A stretch of DNA of 64,000 nucleotides from Streptomyces katrae. Its GTDB lineage: Bacteria; Actinomycetota; Actinomycetes; Streptomycetales; Streptomycetaceae. Made by a program: the position numbers and the translations under genes. Each line of letters begins with the position of its first letter. The first letter of the stretch is position 1. Where the stretch lies: the NCBI RefSeq assembly GCF_002028425.1, contig NZ_CP020042.1:2976001-3040000 (forward strand), given 5' to 3'. The notes beneath the pieces are model-generated. The model was given only the letters and a program-made list of their open reading frames with translations, searched no databases and was not told the origin of the DNA. This document shows, in pieces, positions 33,068 to 43,758 of this stretch.

Positions 33068-33709
33068 ATGCCGGTCAGTCCGTACACGAAGGAACGCCTC
33101 GCGGAGGCGGCAGGCTCTTCCAGGACACTGAGCGAGGCACTGGAGCGGCTCGGGGTGGATCCGCGCGGTGGATCACGGCGCTACGTTCGCAACCGCATGC
33201 GCAAGCTCGGGATCGAGATCTCCCACTTCGAGAAGGAGGGGGTGAAGTGGACCGCGGAGGTCCTGACCGAAGCGGTCGCGGTCTCGTCGAACATGTGCGA
33301 GGTACTGCGGCGACTGGGACTGGACGTCGTGGGTGGCCACCATACGTACATCAGTCGGCGTGTGAGGTCGCTGGCCATAGACACCTCGCACTTCAAGATC
33401 CCTTCACCGGCTGGCCGGCCCAAGACGCGCCGGGCTCCGGAGACCCTGCTGGTGGTGCAGGAACCGGGAAGCGCACGCCGCATCCCGGGTGACCGCCTCA
33501 AGCGCGCCATGGGGTCCTGCGGGGTGCCGGAGCGCTGCTCGAGGTGCGGCACTGAAGCAATGTGGCGCGGCTACCCACTCCCCCTTGAGGTCGACCACAT
33601 CGACGGCGACTGGCGGAACAACCAGCTGGCGAACCTTCGCCTGCTGTGCCCGAACTGCCACTCCACGACGGACTCGTACCGAGGCCGGGCCAAGCGGCGG
33701 GCAGCATGA
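33068..33709 (+). CDS. HNH endonuclease with two repeated N-terminal modules
   Basis: Predicted nuclease of 213 residues. The C-terminal HNH domain reads LEVDHIDGDWRNNQLANLRLLCPNC, with a second zinc pair in CSRCG. The first 115 residues contain two copies of a module of about 50 residues that ends in a G/A-I-x-x-SHF pattern (KLGIEISHF and SLAIDTSHF). The module looks like a small helical DNA-binding unit. The ATG at 33068 follows GGGGG by 8 bases; GTG at 33059 is an alternative. Its stop overlaps the start of a second HNH gene. A role in defence or mobility is possible but unproven. Confidence 0.82.
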   Translation: MPVSPYTKERLAEAAGSSRTLSEALERLGVDPRGGSRRYVRNRMRKLGIEISHFEKEGVKWTAEVLTEAVAVSSNMCEVLRRLGLDVVGGHHTYISRRVRSLAIDTSHFKIPSPAGRPKTRRAPETLLVVQEPGSARRIPGDRLKRAMGSCGVPERCSRCGTEAMWRGYPLPLEVDHIDGDWRNNQLANLRLLCPNCHSTTDSYRGRAKRRAA

Positions 33710-34221
33710 ACGGCTCCCATTCCGAGCAGCCCCGCCGACGCAACAGCCGATCCCGGCCGGACCCGGCGGCAATACGCGACGCGGTCGCCGAGTCCCGGTC
33801 ACTGGCCGAGACGCTGCGGCGCCTGTCTCTGCCCGACTCCGGCGGGCAGCGTGGAAGGCTGCGGGCATGGATACACGAGCAGGGGCTCTCGACCTCCCAT
33901 TTCCTGGGGCAGGCGCATCAACGGGGCAGACCCGGCACCGTTCCGCTCAAGCCCCCGGAGGAAGTCCTCGTGCTCCGCACCGGAGGGCGGCGCACGAAAA
34001 CCGAGCTCTTGCGCCGCGCTCTGCGCGCCATCGGCGTGCCTGAGTGCTGCGCCGAGTGTGGAACCGGCCCGGAGTGGCAGGGGCTTGCCATGACCCTCGA
34101 GGTGGATCACGTCAACGGCGACTGGAGGGACGACCGCCGCGAGAACCTGCGACTGCTGTGCCCCAACTGCCACGCGATCACAACCACCTGGTGCAGAGGG
34201 GGACGCCGCCGGTCCGTCTGA
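33706..34221 (+). CDS. Second HNH endonuclease, translationally coupled
   Basis: Predicted nuclease of 171 residues. LEVDHVNGDWRDDRRENLRL then LCPNC form the HNH domain, with CAECG as the other zinc pair. The N-terminus has one copy of the module found twice in the preceding protein, ending QGLSTSHFLGQ. The ATG overlaps the previous stop as ATGA, so the two are made together. The tRNA-Leu gene starts 50 bases downstream. Substrate and partners are unknown. Confidence 0.82.
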   Translation: MNGSHSEQPRRRNSRSRPDPAAIRDAVAESRSLAETLRRLSLPDSGGQRGRLRAWIHEQGLSTSHFLGQAHQRGRPGTVPLKPPEEVLVLRTGGRRTKTELLRRALRAIGVPECCAECGTGPEWQGLAMTLEVDHVNGDWRDDRRENLRLLCPNCHAITTTWCRGGRRRSV

Positions 34222-34270
34222 GGAGTCCTTCACCGCAGCGGATGGCTGGCCGCTACCATGGCAGCATCTC

Positions 34271-34357
34271 GCGGCCGTGTCGTAACAGGCAGCCGAGCGG
34301 CGCTTAGAACGCCGTGGGAGAAATCCCGTGGGGGTTCGAATCCCCCCGGCCGCACCA
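34271..34357 (+). tRNA. tRNA-Leu (anticodon UAG)
   Basis: Acceptor arms GCGGCCG and CGGCCGC pair fully, followed by A and an encoded CCA. The anticodon stem CGGCG/CGCCG holds the loop CTTAGAA, giving anticodon TAG (reads CUA/CUG Leu). The long variable arm GGGA/TCCC marks a class II tRNA. The T arm is GGGGG-TTCGAAT-CCCCC. Confidence 0.95.
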
Positions 34358-34360
34358 CAC

Positions 34361-34396
34361 CGAAGGCCCCGTACGCAACCGCGTTCGGGGCCTTCG
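34361..34396 (+). terminator. Terminator after tRNA-Leu
   Basis: CGAAGGCCCC (34361-34370) pairs with GGGGCCTTCG (34387-34396) immediately after the tRNA. The rdgB gene converges from the other side and may share it. Confidence 0.75.
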
Positions 34397-34417
34397 GGCT
34401 ATCCGGCGGGCGGACCG

Positions 34418-35020
34418 TCAGCCCAGCAGGTCGCGCAGGATCGGGATCAGGGCGCGGAAGGCCTGGCCTCGGTGGGAGATGGCGTTCTTTTCCGCTGCCG
34501 TCAGTTCCGCGCAGGTGCGGGTTTCGCCCAGCGGCTGGAGGATCGGGTCGTAGCCGAAGCCGCCGCCGCCCGCCGGGGTGTGGCGGAGGGTGCCCAGGAG
34601 GCGGCCCTCGACGACGTGTTCGGTGCCGTCCGGGAGGGCCAGGGCGGCCGCGCAGAAGAAGTGGGCGCCGCGGTGTTCGTCGGCGATGTCGCCGAGCTGG
34701 TTGAGGAGCAGTTCCAGGTTGGCGCGGTCGTTGCCGTGGGCGCCGGCCCAGCGGGCCGAGAAGATGCCGGGGGCGCCGTTCAGGACGTCGACGCACAGGC
34801 CCGAGTCGTCAGCGATGGCGGGGTAGCCGGTGGCCTGGGCGAGGGCGTGGGCCTTGAGGAGGGCGTTCTCGGCGAAGGTGACGCCGGTTTCCTTGACGTC
34901 CGGGACCTCGGGGTACGCGTCGGCGCCGACCAGCTCGTGCGGCAGGCCGGCGTCGGCGAGGATGGCGCGGAGTTCGGTGACTTTGCCCGCGTTGCGGGTG
35001 GCGAGGATCAGGCGGGTCAT
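34418..35020 (-). CDS. rdgB: Non-canonical purine NTP pyrophosphatase (RdgB/HAM1)
   Basis: Enzyme of 200 residues that hydrolyses ITP, XTP and dITP to keep them out of nucleic acids. The N-terminal ATRNAGKVTELRAIL is the nucleotide-binding motif. YPAIADDSGLCVDVL carries the metal-binding Asp pair, and FGYDPI and ISHRGQAF are the C-terminal signatures. Length is normal. It lies downstream of rph with a small lipoprotein gene between, the order usual in Streptomyces. Confidence 0.95.
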   Translation of the reverse strand: MTRLILATRNAGKVTELRAILADAGLPHELVGADAYPEVPDVKETGVTFAENALLKAHALAQATGYPAIADDSGLCVDVLNGAPGIFSARWAGAHGNDRANLELLLNQLGDIADEHRGAHFFCAAALALPDGTEHVVEGRLLGTLRHTPAGGGGFGYDPILQPLGETRTCAELTAAEKNAISHRGQAFRALIPILRDLLG

Positions 35021-35062
35021 GGCGCCATTATCCCGGCCGGGGCAGGTCGTCAGGGCAGGTCG

Positions 35063-35458
35063 TCAGCCCGGGGTGCAGACCTTGGAGATCTCCGCGGCGG
35101 CGTCCGCGACCGGCTTGATGTCGGGGGCGGTGTTGCCCTGCTGCACGGAGGTGCGGACGTTGTTGACGGCCGTGGTCATGGAGTCGACGGCCTTGCCGAG
35201 GTCGGCGTTGCCGGTCTGGTCCTTGATCTTCTTCAGGTCGGTGTCTATCTGGTTCAGCGCGTTCTGGGTGTCCTGGACGCTGTTGCCGGCGTTCGAGACG
35301 GCCTGCTGGAGGTTGTTGACCCCGTTGGTGATGGCCACGGCCGTGTTGGCGCAGTCCATCGCGGTGGAGATGGCGTCGCAGGAGGCGAGGGCCGGGACGG
35401 CCAGGGTGGCCGCGAGGGCCGCGGCGGCCAGGCGGAGTCTGGGCTGGGTCAGGTTCAT
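35063..35458 (-). CDS. Small lipoprotein, unknown function
   Basis: Protein of 131 residues with a lipoprotein signal (basic start, Ala/Leu core, lipobox ALASC, Cys27). The mature part is helical and heptad-like (NGVNNLQQAVSNAGNSVQD, NALNQIDTDLKKIKDQTG), suggesting a coiled coil. It has two further Cys, one early and one near the C-terminus (SKVCTPG). No family was recognised. It lies between rph and rdgB on the same strand. Confidence 0.7.
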   Translation of the reverse strand: MNLTQPRLRLAAAALAATLAVPALASCDAISTAMDCANTAVAITNGVNNLQQAVSNAGNSVQDTQNALNQIDTDLKKIKDQTGNADLGKAVDSMTTAVNNVRTSVQQGNTAPDIKPVADAAAEISKVCTPG

Positions 35459-35553
35459 GGGGTCCCCCCGGGGGTGTGGGTACGGGTACGGGCGCGCGGC
35501 CGTGAGACCGTGCGCCCGTACCGGCGTAGACGCGGGCCCGCCGCGCGCGGTTG

Positions 35554-36288
<735 letters not shown>

Positions 36289-36423
36289 GGCTGTGAGCCT
36301 AGTCGCTGCGGGGGCGGGCCGGGTGACGGGCGGGAGTACGGCCGGTGCAGGGGGGTGGGGGTACGGGTGGACCCCGTCCGGTCGGGCCGGTACGGGGTCC
36401 TGGTCATGCTCCGCGGGGGCGGT

Positions 36424-36657
36424 TCACATCATGTCTTCGATTTCGCCGGCGATCGGGTCGGCGTCGGTGCCGATGACGACCTGCACGGCGGTGCCCATGC
36501 GGACGACGCCGTGGGCGCCGGCGGCCTTGAGGGCGGCCTCGTCGACGAGGTCGGGGTTGACGACCTCGGTGCGCAGGCGGGTGATGCAGCCCTCGACCTC
36601 TTCGATGTTTTCGATTCCGCCGAGCCCGGCGACGATCTTCTCAGCCTTGGTGGCCAT
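36424..36657 (-). CDS. nagF: PTS EIIB subunit for N-acetylglucosamine
   Basis: Single-domain EIIB of 77 residues. The phosphorylated Cys is in IEEVEGCITRLR, followed by EVVNPDLVDEAALKAAGAHG, a typical glucose-family EIIB. It passes phosphate from EIIA (Crr, not in this window) to the sugar bound by the EIIC permeases encoded divergently at 36874 and 38430. The same three-gene layout is known in S. coelicolor (nagF, nagE1, nagE2). The dre site at 36808 lies in the shared intergenic region, so DasR control is expected. Confidence 0.9.
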   Translation of the reverse strand: MATKAEKIVAGLGGIENIEEVEGCITRLRTEVVNPDLVDEAALKAAGAHGVVRMGTAVQVVIGTDADPIAGEIEDMM

Positions 36658-36807
36658 GTGTTTCTCCCTGAGTGTGGCGAAGAACGAGTCTCGGCGGCCG
36701 TTACCAGCTGCGTCCGCTTCGTCACGGTAGCTCACGGTTGGCCTATCTACGCGAGCACGGGTCTGGGGTCTGCCGAATGATGACGATCAGCAGCACCCTG
36801 CCCCACA

Positions 36808-36823
36808 ACTGGTCTACACCAGT
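36808..36823. promoter_or_regulatory. DasR-responsive element (dre) before nagE1
   Basis: ACTGGTCTACACCAGT is a near-perfect dre palindrome, 51 bases before the nagE1 start and in the region shared with nagF. DasR, a GntR regulator, represses such genes until glucosamine-6-phosphate builds up. The match is by known consensus. Confidence 0.88.
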
Positions 36824-36873
36824 GTGCCGTACGCGGTGCGGCTGCCAAAACGGGCCGGCCCAGGGAGGACGCG

Positions 36874-38175
36874 ATGAGCGCGAGCAGTGCCGAAGCGGCA
36901 CCGCAGCCGAAGTGGTGGAGCGGCCTGTACCCGGGGTTGCAGAAGATGGGGCGCAGTCTGCAGCTGCCGATCGCAGTGCTGCCGGCGGCGGGCATCCTCA
37001 ACCGGCTGGGGCAGCCGGACGTGTTCGGCAAGGACGGGCTGGACTGGGCGCCGGTGGCCAAGGTGATGGCGGGTGCGGGCGGGGCGCTGCTCGACCCCGA
37101 GCTGGGGCTTCCGCTGCTGTTCTGCGTGGGTGTGGCGATCGGGATGGCCAAGAAGGCGGACGGGTCGACGGCGCTGGCGGCGGTGGCGGGGTTCCTCGTC
37201 TACCGGGGGGTGCTGCGCGCGTTTCCGAAGGACTGCCCCGTGGGGACCAGGGACGTCGGGGGTGGCTGCCTGACGCCGGCGGACACGTTCGCGGGGTACA
37301 CGTACCAGAATCCGGGGGTGTTCGGCGGGATCGTGATGGGGCTGCTGGCGGCGTGGTTCTGGCAGCGGTACCACCGGGTGAAGCTGGTGGACTGGCTGGG
37401 GTTCTTCAACGGGCGCCGGCTGGTGCCGATCATCATGGCGTTCGTGGCGATCGCGTTCGCGGTGGTGTGCCTGTGGGTCTGGCCGCCGGTGGGCGGTGCG
37501 CTGGAGCACTTCTCGGACTGGCTGATCGGTCTGGGGGCGTGGGGTGCGGGGATCTTCGGTGTGGCGAACAGGGCGCTGCTGGTGATCGGGCTGCACCAGT
37601 TCCTGAACGTGCCGGTGTGGTTCCAGTTCGGTTCGTTCACCACGCCCGAGGGTCAGGTGAAGCACGGTGACATCAACATGTTCCTGGCGGGCGACCCGCA
37701 CGCCGGCCTGTTCCTGAGCGGGTTCTTCCCGATCATGATGTTCGCGCTGCCGGCGGCGGCGCTGGCGATCACGCACTGCGCGAAGCCGCTGCGGCGCAAG
37801 GAGGTCGGGGGCCTGATGCTGTCGGTGGGGCTGACCTCGTTCGTCACGGGGATCACGGAGCCGCTGGAGTACTCCTTCCTCTTCGTGGCGCCGCTGCTGT
37901 ACGCGGTGCACGCCGTGCTGACGGGGGTGTCGATGGCGGTGACGTGGGCGCTGGGGGTGCACGACGGGTTCAGCTTCTCGGCGGGTCTGATCGACTACGT
38001 CATCAACTGGGGGCTGGCGACGAAGCCGTGGCTGATCATCCCGATCGGGCTGTGCTTCGCGGTCGTGTACTACGTCATCTTCCGCTTCGCCATCACGGCG
38101 TTCGGCATCCCGACGCCGGGTCGGGAGTCGGACGAGGAGATCGCGGCGATGCAGGCGGAGAACACCAAGGCGTAG
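36874..38175 (+). CDS. nagE1: PTS EIIC permease, N-acetylglucosamine type (first copy)
   Basis: Membrane permease of 433 residues with about ten helices. LQLPIAVLPAAGILNRLG, FCVGVAIGMAKKADGSTALA and TSFVTGITEPLEYSFLFVAP are the conserved glucose-superfamily EIIC signatures; the last holds the sugar-binding His/Glu region. It lacks fused EIIB or EIIA domains, so it relies on the separate NagF. Compared with the downstream copy it has an extra Cys-containing loop (KDCPVGTRDVGGGC). The ribosome site AGGGAGG is strong. Redundant or specialised uptake relative to nagE2 cannot be told. Confidence 0.88.
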   Translation: MSASSAEAAPQPKWWSGLYPGLQKMGRSLQLPIAVLPAAGILNRLGQPDVFGKDGLDWAPVAKVMAGAGGALLDPELGLPLLFCVGVAIGMAKKADGSTALAAVAGFLVYRGVLRAFPKDCPVGTRDVGGGCLTPADTFAGYTYQNPGVFGGIVMGLLAAWFWQRYHRVKLVDWLGFFNGRRLVPIIMAFVAIAFAVVCLWVWPPVGGALEHFSDWLIGLGAWGAGIFGVANRALLVIGLHQFLNVPVWFQFGSFTTPEGQVKHGDINMFLAGDPHAGLFLSGFFPIMMFALPAAALAITHCAKPLRRKEVGGLMLSVGLTSFVTGITEPLEYSFLFVAPLLYAVHAVLTGVSMAVTWALGVHDGFSFSAGLIDYVINWGLATKPWLIIPIGLCFAVVYYVIFRFAITAFGIPTPGRESDEEIAAMQAENTKA

Positions 38176-38207
38176 CGCATGGCGGGAACCGCCGTGCGGC
38201 ACAGGGC

Positions 38208-38241
38208 AAGGGCCTTCGGATCCGAGGATCCGGAGGCCCTT
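38208..38241 (+). terminator. Terminator after nagE1
   Basis: Sixteen-base arms starting AAGGGCC and ending GGCCCTT pair with a single wobble. They separate nagE1 from the dre-controlled promoter of nagE2. Confidence 0.75.
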
Positions 38242-38302
38242 CGTCCTGTGGTCCAGGCCACACAAAATCGAAGGTTCCTTATCTAACCCCGACCGTGCTA
38301 CA

Positions 38303-38318
38303 ACTGGTCTACACCACC
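38303..38318. promoter_or_regulatory. dre site 1 before nagE2
   Basis: ACTGGTCTACACCACC matches the dre consensus except at the right end. It lies about 110 bases before nagE2 in an AT-richer stretch. Confidence 0.85.
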
Positions 38319-38319
38319 T

Positions 38320-38335
38320 AATGGTGTAGACCATG
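38320..38335. promoter_or_regulatory. dre site 2 before nagE2
   Basis: AATGGTGTAGACCATG is a second dre-like site whose core TGGTGTAGACCA is close to a palindrome. It lies one base from site 1, so two DasR dimers could bind side by side. Confidence 0.82.
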
Positions 38336-38429
38336 CAGGCCGCCCGAGCAGCCCAGTGGTCTCTTCCGAGACGCCGCCACCCCATTTTCCCCTGTCCCCT
38401 GGCAGCGCCTTGCCCAATGGAGGAAGCCC

Positions 38430-39686
<1,257 letters not shown>

Positions 39687-39706
39687 GTTTCGTAGGCGGC
39701 ACTACG

Positions 39707-39751
39707 CGACGGAGCCCCCGCTCTCCCGGAAGGGAGGCGGGGGCTCCGTCG
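39707..39751. terminator. Terminator after nagE2
   Basis: CGACGGAGCCCCCG pairs with CGGGGGCTCCGTCG around a GC-rich inner part. The MBL gene converges from the right and probably shares it. Confidence 0.8.
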
Positions 39752-39777
39752 TTCGTGCCGGGGCTACCCGGCGCGGC

Positions 39778-40530
39778 TCAGACCTCGTAGACGGCGCCGG
39801 CGTACGCGAGGTCGACGCGGCCGTCGTAGACCGCGCGGGCGTCCGCGAGGTTCTGTCCGGCGTCCGTCCACGGCGGGATGTGCGTCAGCACGAGCCGCCC
39901 GACCCGGGCGGCTCGTGCGTACTCCCCGGCCTCGCGGCCGTTGAGGTGGAGGTCCGGGATGGCCTCCTTGCCGTGGGTGAAGGAGGCCTCGCACAGGAAC
40001 AGGTCGGCGCCCTCGGCCAGCGCCCCCAGCTCGGGGCAGACCCCGGTGTCCCCGGAGTACGCGAGCACCCGGCCGCCGTGCTCGATGCGGATCCCGTAGG
40101 ACTCGACCGGGTGGCAGACCCGCTCGGTGCGGACCGTGAACGGGCCGATCTCGAAACTGCCGGACTTCAGGGTCCGGAAGTCGAAGACCTCGCTCATGGA
40201 GCGCTCGTCCGGGACGTCCTCGTAGGCCGTGGTCAGGCGCTGCTCGGTGCCTTCCGGCCCGTACACGGGCAGGGGGGCGCAGCGGCCGCCCTCGTGCCGG
40301 TAGTAGCGGGCGACGAAGTACGCGCACATGTCGATGCAGTGGTCGGCGTGCAGATGGCTCAGGAAGATCGCGTCGAGGTCGTAGAGACCGCAGTGGCGCT
40401 GGAGGGCGCCGAGGGAGCCGTTGCCCATGTCGAGGAGCAGCCGGAAGCCGTCGGCCTCTACGAGATAACTCGAGCAAGCCGAATCCGCGGACGGGAACGA
40501 CCCCGAACAGCCGACGACGGTGAGCTTCAT
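39778..40530 (-). CDS. MBL fold metallo-hydrolase (RNase Z-like)
   Basis: Metallo-beta-lactamase-fold hydrolase of 250 residues. MKLTVVGCSGSFPSADSACSS is the usual start. SHLHADHCID holds the H-x-H-x-D-H metal site, and the remaining ligands appear in ERVCHPVESYGIR, AYSGDTGVC and VLTHIPPWTD. This form resembles ribonuclease Z-like or phosphodiesterase members, but it lacks the long exosite of true RNase Z, so RNA as substrate is uncertain. The gene is conserved at this position next to nagE2. Confidence 0.87.
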   Translation of the reverse strand: MKLTVVGCSGSFPSADSACSSYLVEADGFRLLLDMGNGSLGALQRHCGLYDLDAIFLSHLHADHCIDMCAYFVARYYRHEGGRCAPLPVYGPEGTEQRLTTAYEDVPDERSMSEVFDFRTLKSGSFEIGPFTVRTERVCHPVESYGIRIEHGGRVLAYSGDTGVCPELGALAEGADLFLCEASFTHGKEAIPDLHLNGREAGEYARAARVGRLVLTHIPPWTDAGQNLADARAVYDGRVDLAYAGAVYEV

Positions 40531-40747
40531 GGAGCGTGAACCTCCGTGGACGGTCCGTGGACGGATTGCGGGCCGTGCGTGCGTCGAGCGTAAGGCGCGA
40601 AACCTTCGGTCGCTCCTCCGCGGCAGGCCGTTGTGGGGGGAATCACCTGTGCTGTCACCCAGGGGAGCGACGAGTGGTACGGGCGTTGCCATGTCGCCGC
40701 GGTGTCGCTGCCGCGCCGGGGGTGGCCGTCACGGCTACGGTCGGTTT

Positions 40748-41170
40748 ATGGACACGTCCTGGTGGTTCGCCGTGGTGGCGGCGGTCGCCGTGGTGGGGGT
40801 GGTGCTGCTGCCGTGGCACGTCAGGAGGCGTGCGGGTGCGCCCCCGGCGCCGCCGCACGGGCTCGGGCCGCCGCCGCGGGTGCGGGCCGGCGACCTGTGG
40901 GGCCTGGCGGACGGGCGGACCTGCCTGGTGCTGTCGGCGCGGCCGCAGCGGGAGTCGGCGCGGGTGGCGTGGATCGTCGGCAAGTACGACGACCGGCGGC
41001 CCGGGGTCGTCCCGCTGCCGCCCGGCACGGCGGGGGACGGCGGACGCGGCGGCTTCCTGGAGGCGGACCGGCCGGAGGAGGTCTCGGTGTGGGAGTTCCG
41101 GCGCAGGCTCGGGACGCTGGACCCGGCGCTGTGGGACGAGGCCAAGGGACTGGGAGGCGGCAGCGGATGA
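40748..41170 (+). CDS. Single-helix membrane protein, hypothetical
   Basis: Protein of 140 residues. WWFAVVAAVAVVGVVLLPWHV is an N-terminal membrane helix, followed by a Pro-rich linker and a cytoplasmic domain of about 90 residues (GDLWGLADGRTCLVLSARPQ, SVWEFRRRLGTLDPALWDEA) that resembles no family known to me. The ribosome site is weak. The stop overlaps the next start as ATGA, so it is probably co-translated with the DUF488 gene. Confidence 0.65.
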   Translation: MDTSWWFAVVAAVAVVGVVLLPWHVRRRAGAPPAPPHGLGPPPRVRAGDLWGLADGRTCLVLSARPQRESARVAWIVGKYDDRRPGVVPLPPGTAGDGGRGGFLEADRPEEVSVWEFRRRLGTLDPALWDEAKGLGGGSG

Positions 41171-41520
41171 GCGGGCGGGAGGTCAGGTTGCGGCGGGTCT
41201 ACGATCCGCCCGAGCCGGGGGCCGACGGCGTACGGGTGCTCGTGGACCGGCTGTGGCCGCGCGGGCTGTCGAAGGAGGCGGCGGCGGTGGACGAGTGGCC
41301 GAAGGAGCTGACGCCGTCGGCGGAGCTGCGGAAGTGGTTCCACGGGGGCGGGTCGGCGCAGGAGTTCCGGGCGCGGTACGAGGCGGAGCTCGCGGGGGCG
41401 GGGGCGGAACTGGACCGGCTGCGGGCGCTGGCGGCGGACGGGCCGATGACGCTGCTCACGGCGGTCCGTGACCCGGCGTCCAGCCATGCCGCCATCCTGG
41501 CGGAGCACCTGGCGGAGTGA
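41167..41520 (+). CDS. DUF488 family protein (YeaO-like)
   Basis: Cytoplasmic protein of 117 residues. VRLRRVYDPPEPGADGVRVL, VDRLWPRGLSKE, DEWPKELTPSAELRKWF and DGPMTLLTAVRDPASSHA are the DUF488 signatures. The function is unknown; the family has a compact alpha/beta fold. The start overlaps the upstream membrane-protein gene by 4 bases. A dispersed repeat follows the stop codon. Confidence 0.87.
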   Translation: MSGREVRLRRVYDPPEPGADGVRVLVDRLWPRGLSKEAAAVDEWPKELTPSAELRKWFHGGGSAQEFRARYEAELAGAGAELDRLRALAADGPMTLLTAVRDPASSHAAILAEHLAE

Positions 41521-41565
41521 GGGCGGCTACCGCTGCGCGGTGCCGTCTCCCCGCCCCGCCCTTCC

Positions 41566-41660
41566 TCCGTTCCCAGGGGCTCCGCCCCTGACCCCGTTCC
41601 TGGGGGCTCCGCCCCCAGACCCTCCCCCAGCTACCGCTGGGAGGTGCCCGCAGCGCCTCA
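41566..41660 (-). repeat. Dispersed Streptomyces intergenic repeat, copy 2 (reverse)
   Basis: This gap holds three hairpins: CAGGGGC-TCC-GCCCCTG (41574-41590), CTGGGGGC-TCC-GCCCCCAG (41600-41618) and CCCAGC-TACC-GCTGGG (41626-41641). The last is the reverse complement of the GGTA-loop hairpin seen at 9092. It lies between the converging DUF488 and cysM genes and may end both transcripts. Confidence 0.75.
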
Positions 41661-41699
41661 AACGCCGGCGGGGCTGGATTTGGCGCGCCTCCCTGGGGG

Positions 41700-43127
<1,428 letters not shown>

Positions 43128-43200
43128 TCATGTTAACGATTCCCGGTCCCCCGTTTGGAGTGTGATCCCGCATCGTGGACGTCTGCCGCTCACATAGTGG

Positions 43201-43623
43201 TCAGTAGGCGGCTACGACCTGCACTTCTTCCTCCGTGATCACGCCTTCGACGATCCGGTACGAGCGGAACTGGAACTCGCCGAGGCCGTCGGTGTCGGCC
43301 GTGGACACCAGGACGTAGTGGGCGCCGGGCTCGTTGGCGTAGGTGACGTCCGTGCGCGAGGGGTAGGCCTCGGTCGCGGTGTGCGAGTGGTAGACGATCA
43401 CGGGCTCCTCGTCCCGGTCGTCGAGTTCGCGGTAGAGCTTCAGGAGGTCCTTCGAGTCGAACTCGTAGAACGTGGGCGAGCGGGCCGCGTTGAGCATCGG
43501 GATGAACCGCTCGGGGCGGCCGGTGCCCGCCGGGCCGGCCACGACGCCGCACGCCTCGTCGGGGTGGTCCTTGCGCGCGTGTTCGACGATCTGGTCGTAC
43601 AGGGCCTGGGTGAGGGTCAGCAT
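43201..43623 (-). CDS. mec: JAMM metalloprotease Mec (CysO-cysteine peptidase)
   Basis: Mov34/MPN zinc protease of 140 residues. The JAMM ligands are visible: Glu in HPDEACGVVAG, H-x-H in VYHSHTATEAYPSRTD with the distal Asp, and the usual Ser between. In the CysM/CysO system Mec releases cysteine from the CysO-Cys adduct and can trim extra residues after Gly-Gly. It lies upstream of the leader peptide, cysO and cysM on the same strand with 77 bases between. Confidence 0.9.
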   Translation of the reverse strand: MLTLTQALYDQIVEHARKDHPDEACGVVAGPAGTGRPERFIPMLNAARSPTFYEFDSKDLLKLYRELDDRDEEPVIVYHSHTATEAYPSRTDVTYANEPGAHYVLVSTADTDGLGEFQFRSYRIVEGVITEEEVQVVAAY

Positions 43624-43643
43624 GGGGCTCAGGATAAGCAGAC

Positions 43644-43680
43644 GGGCCCTCCCGTACCGAGGTGTGGTACGGAAGGGCCC
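43644..43680 (-). terminator. Hairpin between the permease and mec
   Basis: GGGCCCTCCCGTACC pairs with GGTACGGAAGGGCCC, with one wobble, around a 7-base loop. It follows the amino acid permease gene and ends 21 bases before the mec start. It therefore ends permease transcripts or forms part of the mec leader. Confidence 0.7.
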
Positions 43681-43758
43681 GCATGGTGGACACGAGGTCC
43701 GCAGGAGCGCGGTTCCCGGCGGTGACAGGCGGCCGGGACCCATGGCTCGCGGCCCGGG

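Noticed and set aside
33059..34400. HNH pair plus tRNA considered as an integrated mobile element
   Set aside because: No integrase, no duplicated tRNA 3' end and no att-like repeat were seen in the window.
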